Positions 10,997 through 22,086 are shown, numbered from the stretch's first letter. The stretch: 64,000 nucleotides of DNA from Prochlorococcus sp. AG-402-L23 (GCA_003216635.1 QCIO01000005.1:1-64000); one strand, 5' to 3'. The notes: a model not told the origin generated them from the sequence alone. Program-made: numbers and translations.

Positions 10997-12322
10997 TTAA
11001 AATTCTAAATCAGAAATTTCTTTTAGTGCAGCAATACTCAAAACTTCAGGTTTTGTATCTGTGACCAGAACATCATCTTCTATTCTTATCCCTATGCCTT
11101 TCCATTTATCGTCTATGGGGGGTTGTCCCTCAGGGATTGGGATCCTATCACTTATATAGATCCCAGGTTCTACTGTAAGAATCATTCCATTTTGTAATGG
11201 CACTTCATAGTCTCCCATTCTGTATGCTCCAACATCATGAACATCTAAGCCAAGCCAATGTCCAGTTCTATGCATATAAAGATGTTTATAAGATTGATTC
11301 TCAATTATCTCCTCAGTACTTCCCGACAATAAACCAATTTCTTTTAATCCTTCTATCAGAATTGTTAAAGCAACATTATGAACAGAACTAGAATTCGATC
11401 CCTTTATGGCACTTTTAATTGCATTTTTCTGAGCACTCAATACAATGTCATAAATAATTTTTTGCTCATTTGAAAATTTACCACCTATTGGAATAGTTCT
11501 TGTTATGTCTCCATTGTAATAGTCGGTTAGTGAGCAGCCAGCATCAACCAACAATAAATCTTCCTTCTTCAAGGGGGAGTTATTTGAAGTGTAATGCAAA
11601 ATACATGCATTATCTCCTGAAGCAACAATAGAGTTATAAGCTGGTCCTCTCGCCCCTTTTTCCAAAAAGAATCCCTCTAGAAGACCCTGAATTTGTCTTT
11701 CATTTTTCTTTGATGAGATAGATTCTCTAACTAGTTCATGAGCTTCGGCTGAGATTTGTATAGCCTCTCTCATTCTCTGAATTTCAAATTCACTTTTAAT
11801 TAATCTCATCTCATTTAAATAAATTTCTGGAGATTTTATAGAATTTCCGCCAATGCCTAATCTTGAGCGATTTTCAAGTTGTTGTGAAAAAATTTCCAGT
11901 ATTATTTTCTCAACTGATGGGTGCTTACCAATAGAAAAAACAAGTTCATCAGATCCATTAATATAGGCTGGGAGTAAATCTCTTAATTCGTTTATTGAAT
12001 GAGCCTTATCAACATTAAACTCTTTTTCAGCGCCTTCTAAACCCCATCTAAAACCATGCCAAACTTCGCTTATAACATCTTTAGGAGCAACAAACATAAT
12101 AAATCTCTCTCCCTTTGGCTTATGCGATAAGAAAAGAGCGATTGCATCTGGCTCATCGAAACCGGTTAAATACCAAAAATTACTATCTTGCCTAAAAGGA
12201 TATTCACAATCAGCATGATGCTTTACGAGATTAGCACCTGGGATAATAGCAGCTTTTCCATTTAATTTATTGAGGAAGATTTCTCTTCTTTCTTCAAAAA
12301 CTTTATTTTTAGGTTTAAACAT
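10997..12322 (-). CDS. pepP: Xaa-Pro aminopeptidase (M24B)
   Basis: A 441-residue metallopeptidase that removes N-terminal residues preceding proline. The N-terminal creatinase-like domain includes PFRQDSNFWYLTGFDEPDA. The C-terminal pita-bread domain has the dimetal ligands in VDAGCSLTDYYNGDITRT (two Asp), HRTGHWLGLDVHDVG (His), LTVEPGIYI (Glu) and GIRIEDDVLV (Glu). Length and motif order match bacterial PepP. No signal peptide is seen, so it is probably cytoplasmic. Confidence 0.93.
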   Translation of the reverse strand: MFKPKNKVFEERREIFLNKLNGKAAIIPGANLVKHHADCEYPFRQDSNFWYLTGFDEPDAIALFLSHKPKGERFIMFVAPKDVISEVWHGFRWGLEGAEKEFNVDKAHSINELRDLLPAYINGSDELVFSIGKHPSVEKIILEIFSQQLENRSRLGIGGNSIKSPEIYLNEMRLIKSEFEIQRMREAIQISAEAHELVRESISSKKNERQIQGLLEGFFLEKGARGPAYNSIVASGDNACILHYTSNNSPLKKEDLLLVDAGCSLTDYYNGDITRTIPIGGKFSNEQKIIYDIVLSAQKNAIKSAIKGSNSSSVHNVALTILIEGLKEIGLLSGSTEEIIENQSYKHLYMHRTGHWLGLDVHDVGAYRMGDYEVPLQNGMILTVEPGIYISDRIPIPEGQPPIDDKWKGIGIRIEDDVLVTDTKPEVLSIAALKEISDLEF

Positions 12323-12396
12323 AGATTGTGTATTGGCGTGTTTAAAAAAAAAATGGAAGAATGAATTAATACAGATTTTGTAACTAATCTATTTTA

Positions 12397-13374
12397 ATGG
12401 AACCAAGTATATACGGTTTAATTGTACTTATTATAATTATTTTAATTGGGTCAGCATGTTGTTCGGGAGTAGAAGCTGCTTTTTTAGCTGTAAATTCAAT
12501 TCGAATTCTAGAGATAGCCTCTAAACAAAAACCAAAGAGTTCTGCAAATCAACTCCTTAAACTTAGAAAACATCTTGGAAGGACATTAACTGTAATTACT
12601 ATTACTAATAATGGATTTAACATAATTGGAAGTCTTATTTTAGGTGTATATGGAGCATTGGTAATTAATAGTAGTTATGGCTTAACCCTATTTTCAATTG
12701 CTTTTTATTTACTAGTTGTCTTAGTAGGAGAAGTACTACCTAAGGCTCTTGGTACAAGATTCTCAGTTCAAATAGCATTATTATCAGTTCCTATCTTGAG
12801 AATATTGCATACTTTAATGAAGCCATTCTTAATATTAATAGAACAAATATTTCCAGTTATTACTGCAGAAAATGAAATTTCAACTGATGAAGAAGAAATT
12901 AGACAAATGGCAAAAATTGGAAGCCAAAAAGGTTTGATAGAAGCTGATGAGGCAGCAATGATATTTAAGGTTTTTCAATTAAATGATTTAAAAGCTAAAG
13001 ATTTAATGATCCCTAGAGTATCAGCACCTTTTCTTGATGGGTCTTCTAATCTTGAAGAAATTTCAAAACTTATAATGGCTGATAACTCTCCATGGTGGGT
13101 TATTTTGGGGGATAAAGTTGACAAAATACAGGGGGTGGTTCCCCGTGAGAGAATGCTAGCAGAATTAATTAATGGAGAAAGTAAAAAATTATTGTCAGAT
13201 ATTTGCGAACCTGTGGACTACATTCCCGAAATGATTAAGGCAGATCAATTATTAACAAGATTTGACAAGAATCATAAAGGAGTGAAAGTAGTAGTAGATG
13301 AATTTGGGGGATTCGTGGGCATTATTGGTGCAGAAGCTGTGTTATCTGTTTTAGCTGGCTGGTGGAAAAAATAA
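12397..13374 (+). CDS. DUF21 (CNNM) and CBS-domain membrane protein
   Basis: A 325-residue protein. Three to four hydrophobic helices in residues 1-150 form the DUF21/CNNM domain, with motifs GVEAAFLAVNSIRI and LVGEVLPKALGTRF. A CBS pair follows from about 190 (VFQLNDLKAKDLMIPRV, then GFVGIIGAEAVLSVL at the end). The C-terminal CorC_HlyC domain of longer relatives is absent, since the protein stops just after the CBS region. The family is linked to Mg2+ or Co2+ export, but the substrate here is not shown. It precedes the GTPase gene by 3 bases. Confidence 0.85.
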   Translation: MEPSIYGLIVLIIIILIGSACCSGVEAAFLAVNSIRILEIASKQKPKSSANQLLKLRKHLGRTLTVITITNNGFNIIGSLILGVYGALVINSSYGLTLFSIAFYLLVVLVGEVLPKALGTRFSVQIALLSVPILRILHTLMKPFLILIEQIFPVITAENEISTDEEEIRQMAKIGSQKGLIEADEAAMIFKVFQLNDLKAKDLMIPRVSAPFLDGSSNLEEISKLIMADNSPWWVILGDKVDKIQGVVPRERMLAELINGESKKLLSDICEPVDYIPEMIKADQLLTRFDKNHKGVKVVVDEFGGFVGIIGAEAVLSVLAGWWKK

Positions 13375-13377
13375 ATC

Positions 13378-14619
13378 ATGAAACAATTGAAAATTAATAA
13401 AAATTATATACTTTTAAAAAATTGGTGGGAGACTATTGATCTTACCAACTATGAAAAGAGTCATTTTAATAAAGAAATAATTTCTTTTAATCAACAACTT
13501 TTTAGGCTCAAAGAAAAAAAAATAAGAATTGGCGCATATGGTAAATCAGGCGTAGGAAAATCCTCTGTTTTAAATTCTTTATTAAAAAAAGATATATTTA
13601 AAACAGATATCATCAATGGGACCACAAGAGAAATACAAGCTGAAGAATGGAAATTTAAAGATCAAACATTCAACAGTGTAGAGTTACTAGATTCTCCAGG
13701 ATTTGATTTCTGCGATATTAAATTCCCGGCTAAAGTTTACTCCTCTATAAATAACTCAGATCTTATTTTATTTATAATTTCGGGAGATCTAAATAGAAAT
13801 GAATTAAGCGAAATCAGTTCCTTTATTCAAGATGGAAAAAAAATTATTATAATTTTAAATAAAATTGATCTTTTTAATCAAATTGAATTAAAAGAAATAT
13901 TAGAAAATATAAATTCTAAGCTTCCAAAAGATTTAAATATTCCCATAATTATTAATTATGAAAATAATCTGAAAAATTACATGACAAAAATAATAAATCA
14001 ACATGGTGAGATATTTTTAACACTTAATTCTCTTCAATCAGCTGACAAATTGTTTCTAATGATAAAAGAGCAAAGATTGAAAAGAAGGCAGAAATTAGCT
14101 CAGTCAACTATTGGTAAATTTTCTACCATAAAGGCATCAACGGTAGCTCTTAATCCTTTTATTTTGCTTGATATTGCTAGTAGTTTTGCACTAGATACTG
14201 CATTGATTAGCGAATTAAGTAAAATTTACGGATTAAATTTGAAGGGTGAATCTACAAGAAAAATATTCAAAAACATATCTATTAATAATTTATTTTTAGG
14301 CGTCACTCAAGTCGGAGTAAATACATCTTTCAACCTTATTAGGAAAGTAATTGTATTAACCGCACCTTTCACTAACGGGCTATCATTATTACCCTATGGA
14401 CCCATAGCAATTATTCAAGCAGCAATAGCAATTCAATCTACAAAAATTCTTGGGAAATTAGCAGCCAAAGAGATATTTCAAAGAAGCAAAGCTTCGTTTA
14501 TAGAACCTTATATAATGATTCAAAATATTAATATTAATGAACCAGAGATTTTTAAACACATAAATATCTATTTATCAAAAAGAAATTTAAATAATAATTT
14601 TGTTGGTTTTCTACCTTAA
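13378..14619 (+). CDS. Era/TrmE-like GTPase with DUF697-type C-terminus
   Basis: A 413-residue protein. The G domain has P-loop GKSGVGKSS at 55-63, the switch Thr in NGTTRE near 82, DSPG at 105-108 (G3) and NKID at 161-164 (G4). After about residue 240 the sequence becomes hydrophobic (LNPFILLDIASSFALD, LLPYGPIAIIQAAIAIQ), resembling the DUF697/YcjF-like membrane-associated domain. A GTP-dependent membrane-associated role is inferred. The gene lies between the DUF21/CBS gene and nadD with very short gaps, so the four-gene run to nadE is probably one transcript. Confidence 0.8.
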   Translation: MKQLKINKNYILLKNWWETIDLTNYEKSHFNKEIISFNQQLFRLKEKKIRIGAYGKSGVGKSSVLNSLLKKDIFKTDIINGTTREIQAEEWKFKDQTFNSVELLDSPGFDFCDIKFPAKVYSSINNSDLILFIISGDLNRNELSEISSFIQDGKKIIIILNKIDLFNQIELKEILENINSKLPKDLNIPIIINYENNLKNYMTKIINQHGEIFLTLNSLQSADKLFLMIKEQRLKRRQKLAQSTIGKFSTIKASTVALNPFILLDIASSFALDTALISELSKIYGLNLKGESTRKIFKNISINNLFLGVTQVGVNTSFNLIRKVIVLTAPFTNGLSLLPYGPIAIIQAAIAIQSTKILGKLAAKEIFQRSKASFIEPYIMIQNININEPEIFKHINIYLSKRNLNNNFVGFLP

Positions 14620-14627
14620 AACTTAAA

Positions 14628-15206
14628 ATGGTAAAAAGAATTGCATTATTTGGTACGAGTGCTGATCCGCCTACAATTGGACACAAAAAAATTCTTGAAG
14701 AATTATCCAAAATTTATGATTTTACTATTAGCTATGTGAGCAACAACCCCAAAAAAAATCACATAGAGGATATCTCAAGTCGTAGCCATTTATTAAAAAC
14801 TCTTATTGATGATTTAGATAATCCGAAAATTTTATTTAATCAAAAAGTGAGTAGTCAATGGGCAGTAGAGTCAATCAAAAAATGTAAAGAAATTTATAAA
14901 TTTAATAATTTAGATTTTGTTATTGGGAGTGATTTAATTAAAGAAATTTTCTATTGGAAAAATTTTGACAAAATTATTTTGGAGATAAGTTTTTTTATAA
15001 TTTTAAGAGAGGGATATCCTGTCGAATCAAATACTCTTAAAATGTTAGAAACTTATAAAGTGAAATTTAATATTTCAACCATCAAAACCCCAAACATTTC
15101 AAGTTCTAAGTTTAGATTAAATTTTAATTCTTCTAATTTACCGTCGTCGTTAATAGATATAGTTAAGAAGAAAAATTTATATGAATCCATCAAATTAGTT
15201 GAATGA
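14628..15206 (+). CDS. nadD: Nicotinate-nucleotide adenylyltransferase
   Basis: A 192-residue nucleotidyltransferase that converts nicotinate mononucleotide and ATP to deamido-NAD. The N-terminal motif FGTSADPPTIGHKK (residues 8-21) carries the T/HxGH signature, the central WAVESIKKC is followed by LDFVIGSDL, and NISSSKFR near residue 160 is the ISSTxIR-like ATP motif. It overlaps nadE by four bases (ATGA), so the last two steps of NAD synthesis are translationally coupled. Confidence 0.88.
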   Translation: MVKRIALFGTSADPPTIGHKKILEELSKIYDFTISYVSNNPKKNHIEDISSRSHLLKTLIDDLDNPKILFNQKVSSQWAVESIKKCKEIYKFNNLDFVIGSDLIKEIFYWKNFDKIILEISFFIILREGYPVESNTLKMLETYKVKFNISTIKTPNISSSKFRLNFNSSNLPSSLIDIVKKKNLYESIKLVE

Positions 15207-16900
15207 AGTTTTTACTTGCCCAAATAAATCCAGTTGTTGGAGATTTAGAGGGCAATGCAAAAAAAATACTTAATATTGCTTCGAAAGCTAGCTCAATTTC
15301 TGCTGATTTTGTTCTTACTCCAGAATTATCATTATGGGGATATCCTGCAAATGACTTACTTTTTAAAAAAAATTTAATCAAAAATCAATGCCAAATTCTT
15401 GATCAATTAGCCTTAGATATTAATAAAAAATATGGAAACTTAAGTATCTCAGTCGGAATAGCTGAGATAATAAATGATTCTTTTTTTCCTAATCTTTATA
15501 ATTCTATTGCGTTGGTTGAGGGCGGTGAATGGAAAATAATTGCTCGTAAAATTATTCTTCCCACTTATGAAGTATTTGATGAGAAAAGATACTTTAGATC
15601 AGAAGAGAAAGTTTCCGTATTGATTAAACAAATTAAAAATAAAACTTGGCGACTTGGCTTTACTATATGTGAGGATTTATGGGTCAACAAAGATATAGAA
15701 GGTAGAGGAATTCATAGAAAAAATCCCATTATTGATTTAAAGAAAAAAAAAGTTGATATTTTAGTAAATTTATCAGCCTCCCCATATACTCTTAAAAAGT
15801 TAGAGCTAAGATCCAAGGTTTCCAGTTTTGCCGCACAATATCTTCAAGTACCGCTGATTTATGTCAACCAGATTGGAGCAAATGATAATTTAATTTTTGA
15901 TGGAAATAGTTTTATTCTTGATAAGAATGGATCTAAAATTAAGCAATTACAATCTTTTTCGGAAGATCTCTCCAGCTGGGAGATTGATCAAACAAAACCT
16001 GAAAAAAATGAATTTGAAAACTCCGAAATGTCATCAATTTTTGATGCATTAGTCCTTGGTGTTAAAGATTATGCAAAAAAATGCGGATTTAAAACAGCTT
16101 TAGTTGGATTAAGTGGTGGTATTGATTCAGCACTTGTCACAGCAATTGCTACAGCGGCTCTAGGAAGTGAAAATGTTTATTGCGTTTCAATGCCCTCTAA
16201 GTGGAGCTCATCGCATTCAAAGAGTGATGCAAAAGATTTAGCAAGAAGATTAAAGATAAGTTTCAAGAGCATTCCAATTGAAAAATTGATAACCTCTTTT
16301 GAAGAATCATTTATAAAAACCATAGATTTCGAAATGGCTGAAATAACAAATCAAAATATTCAGTCAAGGATAAGAGGCACACTTCTTATGGCTTTAGCAA
16401 ATCAAGAAAAGCATTTGTTACTTTCAACAGGCAATAAATCAGAGCTGGCCGTAGGATATTGCACGCTTTATGGTGATATGAATGGGGGATTATCGGTAAT
16501 TGGGGATTTATACAAAACTAACGTTTTTAAATTATGTAATTGGCTTGATAGTGAAGATTCAATTAATCGTAGAAAGTCATATATGTTAGATACTAATGTA
16601 AATATAATTGGAGAAAATATACGTACAAAAGCTCCAAGTGCCGAATTAGGTCCTGATCAATTAGATACTGATTCTCTCCCACCTTATTCTATTTTAGATA
16701 ATATTCTTAAAGGAATTATCGAAGAGAAAAAAGATTTACAACAATTAGAAGAAGATGGTTATAAAAAAGATTTAATTTTAAAAATTATCTCACTCATAAA
16801 AAAAGCGGAATTCAAAAGAAAGCAGGCTCCTCCAATCCTAAAACTAAGCAGTCAATCATTAGGAAGTGATTGGAGAGTTCCCATAGCAATATCCTATTAA
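15203..16900 (+). CDS. nadE: Glutamine-dependent NAD+ synthase
   Basis: A 565-residue two-domain enzyme. The N-terminal nitrilase-like glutaminase has the triad Glu41 (TPELSLWGYP), Lys116 (ARKIILPTYEVF) and Cys156 (TICEDLW). The C-terminal synthetase has the pyrophosphate loop SGGIDS at 304-309 and STGNKSELAVGYCT near 415. It amidates deamido-NAD using glutamine-derived ammonia passed between the domains. Its stop codon overlaps the stop of the convergent DUF3326 gene. Confidence 0.96.
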   Translation: MKFLLAQINPVVGDLEGNAKKILNIASKASSISADFVLTPELSLWGYPANDLLFKKNLIKNQCQILDQLALDINKKYGNLSISVGIAEIINDSFFPNLYNSIALVEGGEWKIIARKIILPTYEVFDEKRYFRSEEKVSVLIKQIKNKTWRLGFTICEDLWVNKDIEGRGIHRKNPIIDLKKKKVDILVNLSASPYTLKKLELRSKVSSFAAQYLQVPLIYVNQIGANDNLIFDGNSFILDKNGSKIKQLQSFSEDLSSWEIDQTKPEKNEFENSEMSSIFDALVLGVKDYAKKCGFKTALVGLSGGIDSALVTAIATAALGSENVYCVSMPSKWSSSHSKSDAKDLARRLKISFKSIPIEKLITSFEESFIKTIDFEMAEITNQNIQSRIRGTLLMALANQEKHLLLSTGNKSELAVGYCTLYGDMNGGLSVIGDLYKTNVFKLCNWLDSEDSINRRKSYMLDTNVNIIGENIRTKAPSAELGPDQLDTDSLPPYSILDNILKGIIEEKKDLQQLEEDGYKKDLILKIISLIKKAEFKRKQAPPILKLSSQSLGSDWRVPIAISY

Positions 16901-17955
16901 TCAATATAAGAACACTGTTGGATTTTTTTTAAAGGCCGTTTAATTGACTTAAAGTTGATACCTTTTTTGATAGCAAGAATTATGCCTGCAGCTTCTAAAT
17001 AATTATCCACTTCAAAAAGATTGTGATAATCATAAAACTCATTTGTCACTTTTAATGTATTATTATTTTTTACAGAGATAATATTTAAACCTTTTTCAAT
17101 CCCTGCTAGTACTGCTTCTCCACCTAGTGCCCCATTAGGAACAACAATAGATTCAATCTGATCAGGATGTAGTGAGATTGATTCATTTTTAGCAGGCAAT
17201 TCAACAATGTCAGGGGCATTGCTTAACCCAATCAGTACTGATGGTAAAAAGGTGTATCCTATTTCTTCTGCAGCTGCTCGAGGATCTAAATTTTCATTCA
17301 ATTCAATTGGATTTAAAGCAGGTGCGTGAGCACAGGGAACTTTTAAAAATTTGCTTATTAAATGACTTATAACTGCTTCGACTCCAGAAATAGGATCAAC
17401 CCCTTTCCCCTCTCGATAGATATTTGTTTCTAACGAATCTGAATCATCTGGAAATTTTGCCACAATTGCTATTGCCGTAACTCCTTTTTCTATTAAACAT
17501 TTTCCAGCCTCAATTAGAGTATCAGGATTTTCAATTATGCCACCACTGATTTTTGAAGAATCAGAATCAATAACTATATTTAATGGCTTTTTTGTAATCA
17601 CATAAGAATGAACATTAATACCTAAAGTAGAAACACATGCATCAGCAACTTGTAAATGTCTTTCTAATATTTCTTTTTTAATGGCTGAATCAAAAATTAT
17701 CCCAATTTTCTGTTGCTTTACACTTTTTAAAGCGATTTCTCCTTTAGCAAGTCTGTCTAAACTATAACCCTCAACATAAAAAATATTTTTATCTTTTTCA
17801 GAAAGAGTGCCACCATTCATAACATTTGGATGAGTAATTAAACATCCACTTGCCGATGCTAATAATTTAGCGGTAGGAAGTGCATCCCCAGCAAAACCTC
17901 CTACTTCACAACCAATACCAGTTGGAACAATGAATATTGTTGGTGAATTTTGCAT
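16897..17955 (-). CDS. DUF3326 family protein
   Basis: A 352-residue protein of a family seen mainly in cyanobacteria and plants. It begins IFIVPTGIGCEVGGFAGDALP, contains PNVMNGGTLSEKDKN near residue 45, CAHAPALNP near 212, LDPRAAAEEIGYTFLPS, and NGALGGEAVLAGIEKG near 273. Many glycines and ordered hydrophobic strands suggest a metabolic enzyme, but no known catalytic signature is evident. It is the last gene of the minus-strand run after atpG, ferredoxin and a small unknown. I know of no established function. Confidence 0.82.
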   Translation of the reverse strand: MQNSPTIFIVPTGIGCEVGGFAGDALPTAKLLASASGCLITHPNVMNGGTLSEKDKNIFYVEGYSLDRLAKGEIALKSVKQQKIGIIFDSAIKKEILERHLQVADACVSTLGINVHSYVITKKPLNIVIDSDSSKISGGIIENPDTLIEAGKCLIEKGVTAIAIVAKFPDDSDSLETNIYREGKGVDPISGVEAVISHLISKFLKVPCAHAPALNPIELNENLDPRAAAEEIGYTFLPSVLIGLSNAPDIVELPAKNESISLHPDQIESIVVPNGALGGEAVLAGIEKGLNIISVKNNNTLKVTNEFYDYHNLFEVDNYLEAAGIILAIKKGINFKSIKRPLKKIQQCSYID

Positions 17956-17982
17956 TATTAAAAATATTTCAATTTATATTTT

Positions 17983-18174
17983 TTAATTAGCTAAGACAGC
18001 TTTAATTTTAAGTTTTTTTGTTCCAAAAGAGTCAATAGAATTTTGAATATCAACAATTGACCATCGAATTAAATCACCTTTTTTTTCTAAATTTGCAATG
18101 ATGAATTCCCTTAAATTTTTTAATTTTATTGAAACTGGCCAATCTAAATAATAATCAACTGAACTTAATTTCAT
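17983..18174 (-). CDS. Small hypothetical protein downstream of ferredoxin
   Basis: A 63-residue basic protein (contains YYLDWPVSIKLKNLREFI and LIRWSIVDIQNSIDSFG). Its ATG overlaps the ferredoxin stop region by 4 bases, which supports real translation in the same operon. It has no cysteine, membrane helix or known motif. A small accessory protein for the ferredoxin or for DUF3326 is conceivable on position alone. Confidence 0.68.
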   Translation of the reverse strand: MKLSSVDYYLDWPVSIKLKNLREFIIANLEKKGDLIRWSIVDIQNSIDSFGTKKLKIKAVLAN

Positions 18175-18497
18175 TTTTGATATTTACCAAATTGATCATT
18201 ATATAAATCATCTTCGACCTCTTTACCAATAACAATATTCAAATCTGACTTGGGATAAGCTACACACAAAAGTGAAAAGCCTTTTTCCCTCAAATCATCA
18301 TTTAATCCCATAGCATCTTGTTGATCTACAGATCCCTCTAATATCATGGATGCACAATCTGTACAAACTCCTGAACAACAACTACTTGGTAAATCTATTC
18401 CATTCATTTTTGCCGCAGAAATAATATCTTGATCTTCTGAACATAAAAAACTAAAACTCTTTTGCTCAAATTGAACTTTGATATTGTATTCAGGCAT
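18171..18497 (-). CDS. Plant-type 2Fe-2S ferredoxin
   Basis: A 108-residue ferredoxin fold. The ligands lie in SSCCSGVCTDC (residues 38-48): Cys39 or Cys40, Cys45 and Cys48; the fourth is Cys78 in LLCVAYP. The extra Cys of the CC pair is unusual. The C-terminal tail (EVEDDLYNDQFGKYQK) is longer than in photosynthetic PetF. It begins 16 bases after the atpG stop, so it may be transcribed with the ATP synthase operon. It is probably an electron carrier other than the main photosynthetic ferredoxin; its partner is unknown. Confidence 0.88.
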   Translation of the reverse strand: MPEYNIKVQFEQKSFSFLCSEDQDIISAAKMNGIDLPSSCCSGVCTDCASMILEGSVDQQDAMGLNDDLREKGFSLLCVAYPKSDLNIVIGKEVEDDLYNDQFGKYQK

Positions 18498-18513
18498 ATA
18501 CTAAAACTTATTG

Positions 18514-19464
18514 TTAAACTACTGAACCTCCTACAACTTCTAATATTTCTTGAGTAATAGCTGCTTGTCTGGCTTTGTTATAGGTTAGATTCAAAGTACT
18601 TGCTAATTCTTTAGCATTATCACTCGCATTATTCATAGCAGTCATCCTGCAAGCGAGTTCTGAAGCTGCCGACTCTTGAAGAGCTCTTAGTACCTGATTC
18701 TGTAAATATAATGGTAATAACGAATCTAATAGTTGATCAGGACTTTGTTCAAAAACAATATCTGATGGCAACTTCTCTGAATCACTTTTTTCAATATTTG
18801 ATTTTTCAACAAGTAACCTACTATCTTTTGTAGTTAACCTAAAAATCTCATCATTTTCCTCAGCAATTCCTTGAGGGTCAAGTGGCAATAGTGTTTGAAC
18901 GACAGGGGCGCAGCTAACTAAAGTAATAAATTTCGTGTAAATAATTTCCACCCTATCAGAATTTTCTGAAAGAAATTCAGCTAAAATCTCATTTGTAATT
19001 CCTTCAGAATCCTTAACTGTGGGTACCTGTTCTAGTTCTATGAAAGTACTTTTAATTACATATCTATCCTTTCTATTTTGAAAATATCCAATAGCTTTCT
19101 TCCCTACCAAAATTAAATTTGGCTGATACCCTTGTTTGACTAATTCTGCATACCTAATTTCCACCTTCTTTATTATGTTGGTATTGTATCCTCCACATAA
19201 TCCTCTATCAGCAGTTATGCATACCAAAGAAATTGTTTTTACATCTCTTTTTGATAGAAGAGGAGAATCTACAGCTTCAAACTGAACTCTAGATTGAATA
19301 TTTTCTAAAACCCGAGCAAGTTTATCTGCAAAAGGCCTACTCTTAAGAACTTGATCTTGTGCCCTCCTAACTTTTGCAGCTGCCACTAATCTCATAGCTT
19401 CTGTTATTTTTCGTGTATTTTTAACAGAAACTATTCGATCTCTAATTTCTTTAAGATTTGCCAT
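18514..19464 (-). CDS. atpG: ATP synthase F1 subunit gamma
   Basis: The 316-residue rotor shaft subunit. The N-terminal helix (NLKEIRDRIVSVKNTRKITEAM) and the C-terminal helix (MNNASDNAKEL, TLNLTYNKARQAAITQEI) form the coiled coil within the alpha3beta3 ring. A stretch at about 197-240 is the extra segment seen in cyanobacterial and plastid gamma; it lacks the paired cysteines used for thioredoxin control in plants. It is the last atp gene of the operon. Confidence 0.97.
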   Translation of the reverse strand: MANLKEIRDRIVSVKNTRKITEAMRLVAAAKVRRAQDQVLKSRPFADKLARVLENIQSRVQFEAVDSPLLSKRDVKTISLVCITADRGLCGGYNTNIIKKVEIRYAELVKQGYQPNLILVGKKAIGYFQNRKDRYVIKSTFIELEQVPTVKDSEGITNEILAEFLSENSDRVEIIYTKFITLVSCAPVVQTLLPLDPQGIAEENDEIFRLTTKDSRLLVEKSNIEKSDSEKLPSDIVFEQSPDQLLDSLLPLYLQNQVLRALQESAASELACRMTAMNNASDNAKELASTLNLTYNKARQAAITQEILEVVGGSVV

Positions 19465-19483
19465 GATATTTCCTTAAATAAAT

Positions 19484-21013
<1,530 letters not shown>

Positions 21014-21031
21014 TTAAGGTTGATTTAAAAG

Positions 21032-21574
21032 TTACTTGGAAAGTGACAAGCCAAGTTTTCTAATTTGTGAAGCAAGGGAAGCATCAATTACTTTTGATCC
21101 TACACTGGCGACGAAACCACCAATAAGAGATGGGTCAATTTTAGTTACAAGTTCTAATTTTTCAGTTCCTGCTATATTGATGATCTTTTGGGTAATTAAA
21201 CCTTTCTGTTCATCTGTAAGCTCGACTGCTGAAGTAACAGTTGCCAAAGCAATATTACTATTTTCTCTGTAAATCTCTAAAAACCTTTCAAGAATAGAAG
21301 TAATAATTCCAATTCTTTGCCTATCGGCCAATAATTTCAAGAAATTCAGTAAAGAAGAATTTACCTTATTTGAAAAAATTTCAATAATGATTTTCTTCTT
21401 AGCATCTGTCTCTAAAATGGGAGAGGATAGTGCCTTCTCCAATTCAGGGGAATCATTTAATAATTCTAAAAGTTGTTTAACCTCAGAAACAATCTCTTCT
21501 GTTTGCGAATTTTCATTCACAACTTGAAGTAATGCCTCTGCATATGGTGTAGTAACTGAATTTAAAAGTGGCAT
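21032..21574 (-). CDS. atpH: ATP synthase F1 subunit delta
   Basis: A 180-residue delta (OSCP) subunit connecting the peripheral stalk to the top of F1. It begins TPYAEALLQV, has the mid-protein LLNFLKLLADRQRIGIITSIL and the C-terminal signature DPSLIGGFVASVGSKVIDASLASQIRKL. It overlaps atpF by a single base at its start, which implies coupled translation. Confidence 0.95.
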   Translation of the reverse strand: MPLLNSVTTPYAEALLQVVNENSQTEEIVSEVKQLLELLNDSPELEKALSSPILETDAKKKIIIEIFSNKVNSSLLNFLKLLADRQRIGIITSILERFLEIYRENSNIALATVTSAVELTDEQKGLITQKIINIAGTEKLELVTKIDPSLIGGFVASVGSKVIDASLASQIRKLGLSLSK

Positions 21575-22086
21575 TAATTCACCTCAATATTGTTAATTGA
21601 TTGAGTGACCAAATTTTCTTGTGTTGTTTTATCAAGTCTATTTGGTAGAGAATCTAAAGCTTTCTTAATTGCTAATTCAACAGCTTCTTTTCGAAGTTGA
21701 GAAATTGCTCTAGATGCTTCAGAGCTCTCATCGGAAATTGCACTTTGTTTAATTCGTGCCATCTCTTCGATTGCTTTTTTCTCACTTTCCATTCTGATTG
21801 ATTCAGATCTTTTAAGAGAATCTGCTTTTATTTGAGAAGCTTTTTCTTCTGCTAAAGATAAGTCTTTCTTTGCCTTCTCTAAAGCTTGAGTTGCATTGAG
21901 AAGTCGATCTTCAGCATCTTTTAATTCAAGAAGAATTCCTTCTCTTCTTTTTTGAAGCATTTTACCTAGGAAACCAGGCAAAAATTTATAAAGGCCAAAA
22001 ACCACTACAGCCCAATTAAGTATATTAGTTTCGAATAAATCGAAATTCAATCCAAAACCTTCTGTAGCTAAGAGAGTTAAATTCAT
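21574..22086 (-). CDS. atpF: ATP synthase F0 subunit b
   Basis: A 170-residue peripheral stalk subunit: one hydrophobic helix at about residues 24-45 ([21 protein letters not shown]) and then a long charged coiled coil rich in K, E, A and S. It starts within the stop of the b-prime gene (ATGA overlap) and ends at the delta start. In cyanobacteria b and b-prime form a heterodimer. Confidence 0.94.
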   Translation of the reverse strand: MNLTLLATEGFGLNFDLFETNILNWAVVVFGLYKFLPGFLGKMLQKRREGILLELKDAEDRLLNATQALEKAKKDLSLAEEKASQIKADSLKRSESIRMESEKKAIEEMARIKQSAISDESSEASRAISQLRKEAVELAIKKALDSLPNRLDKTTQENLVTQSINNIEVN

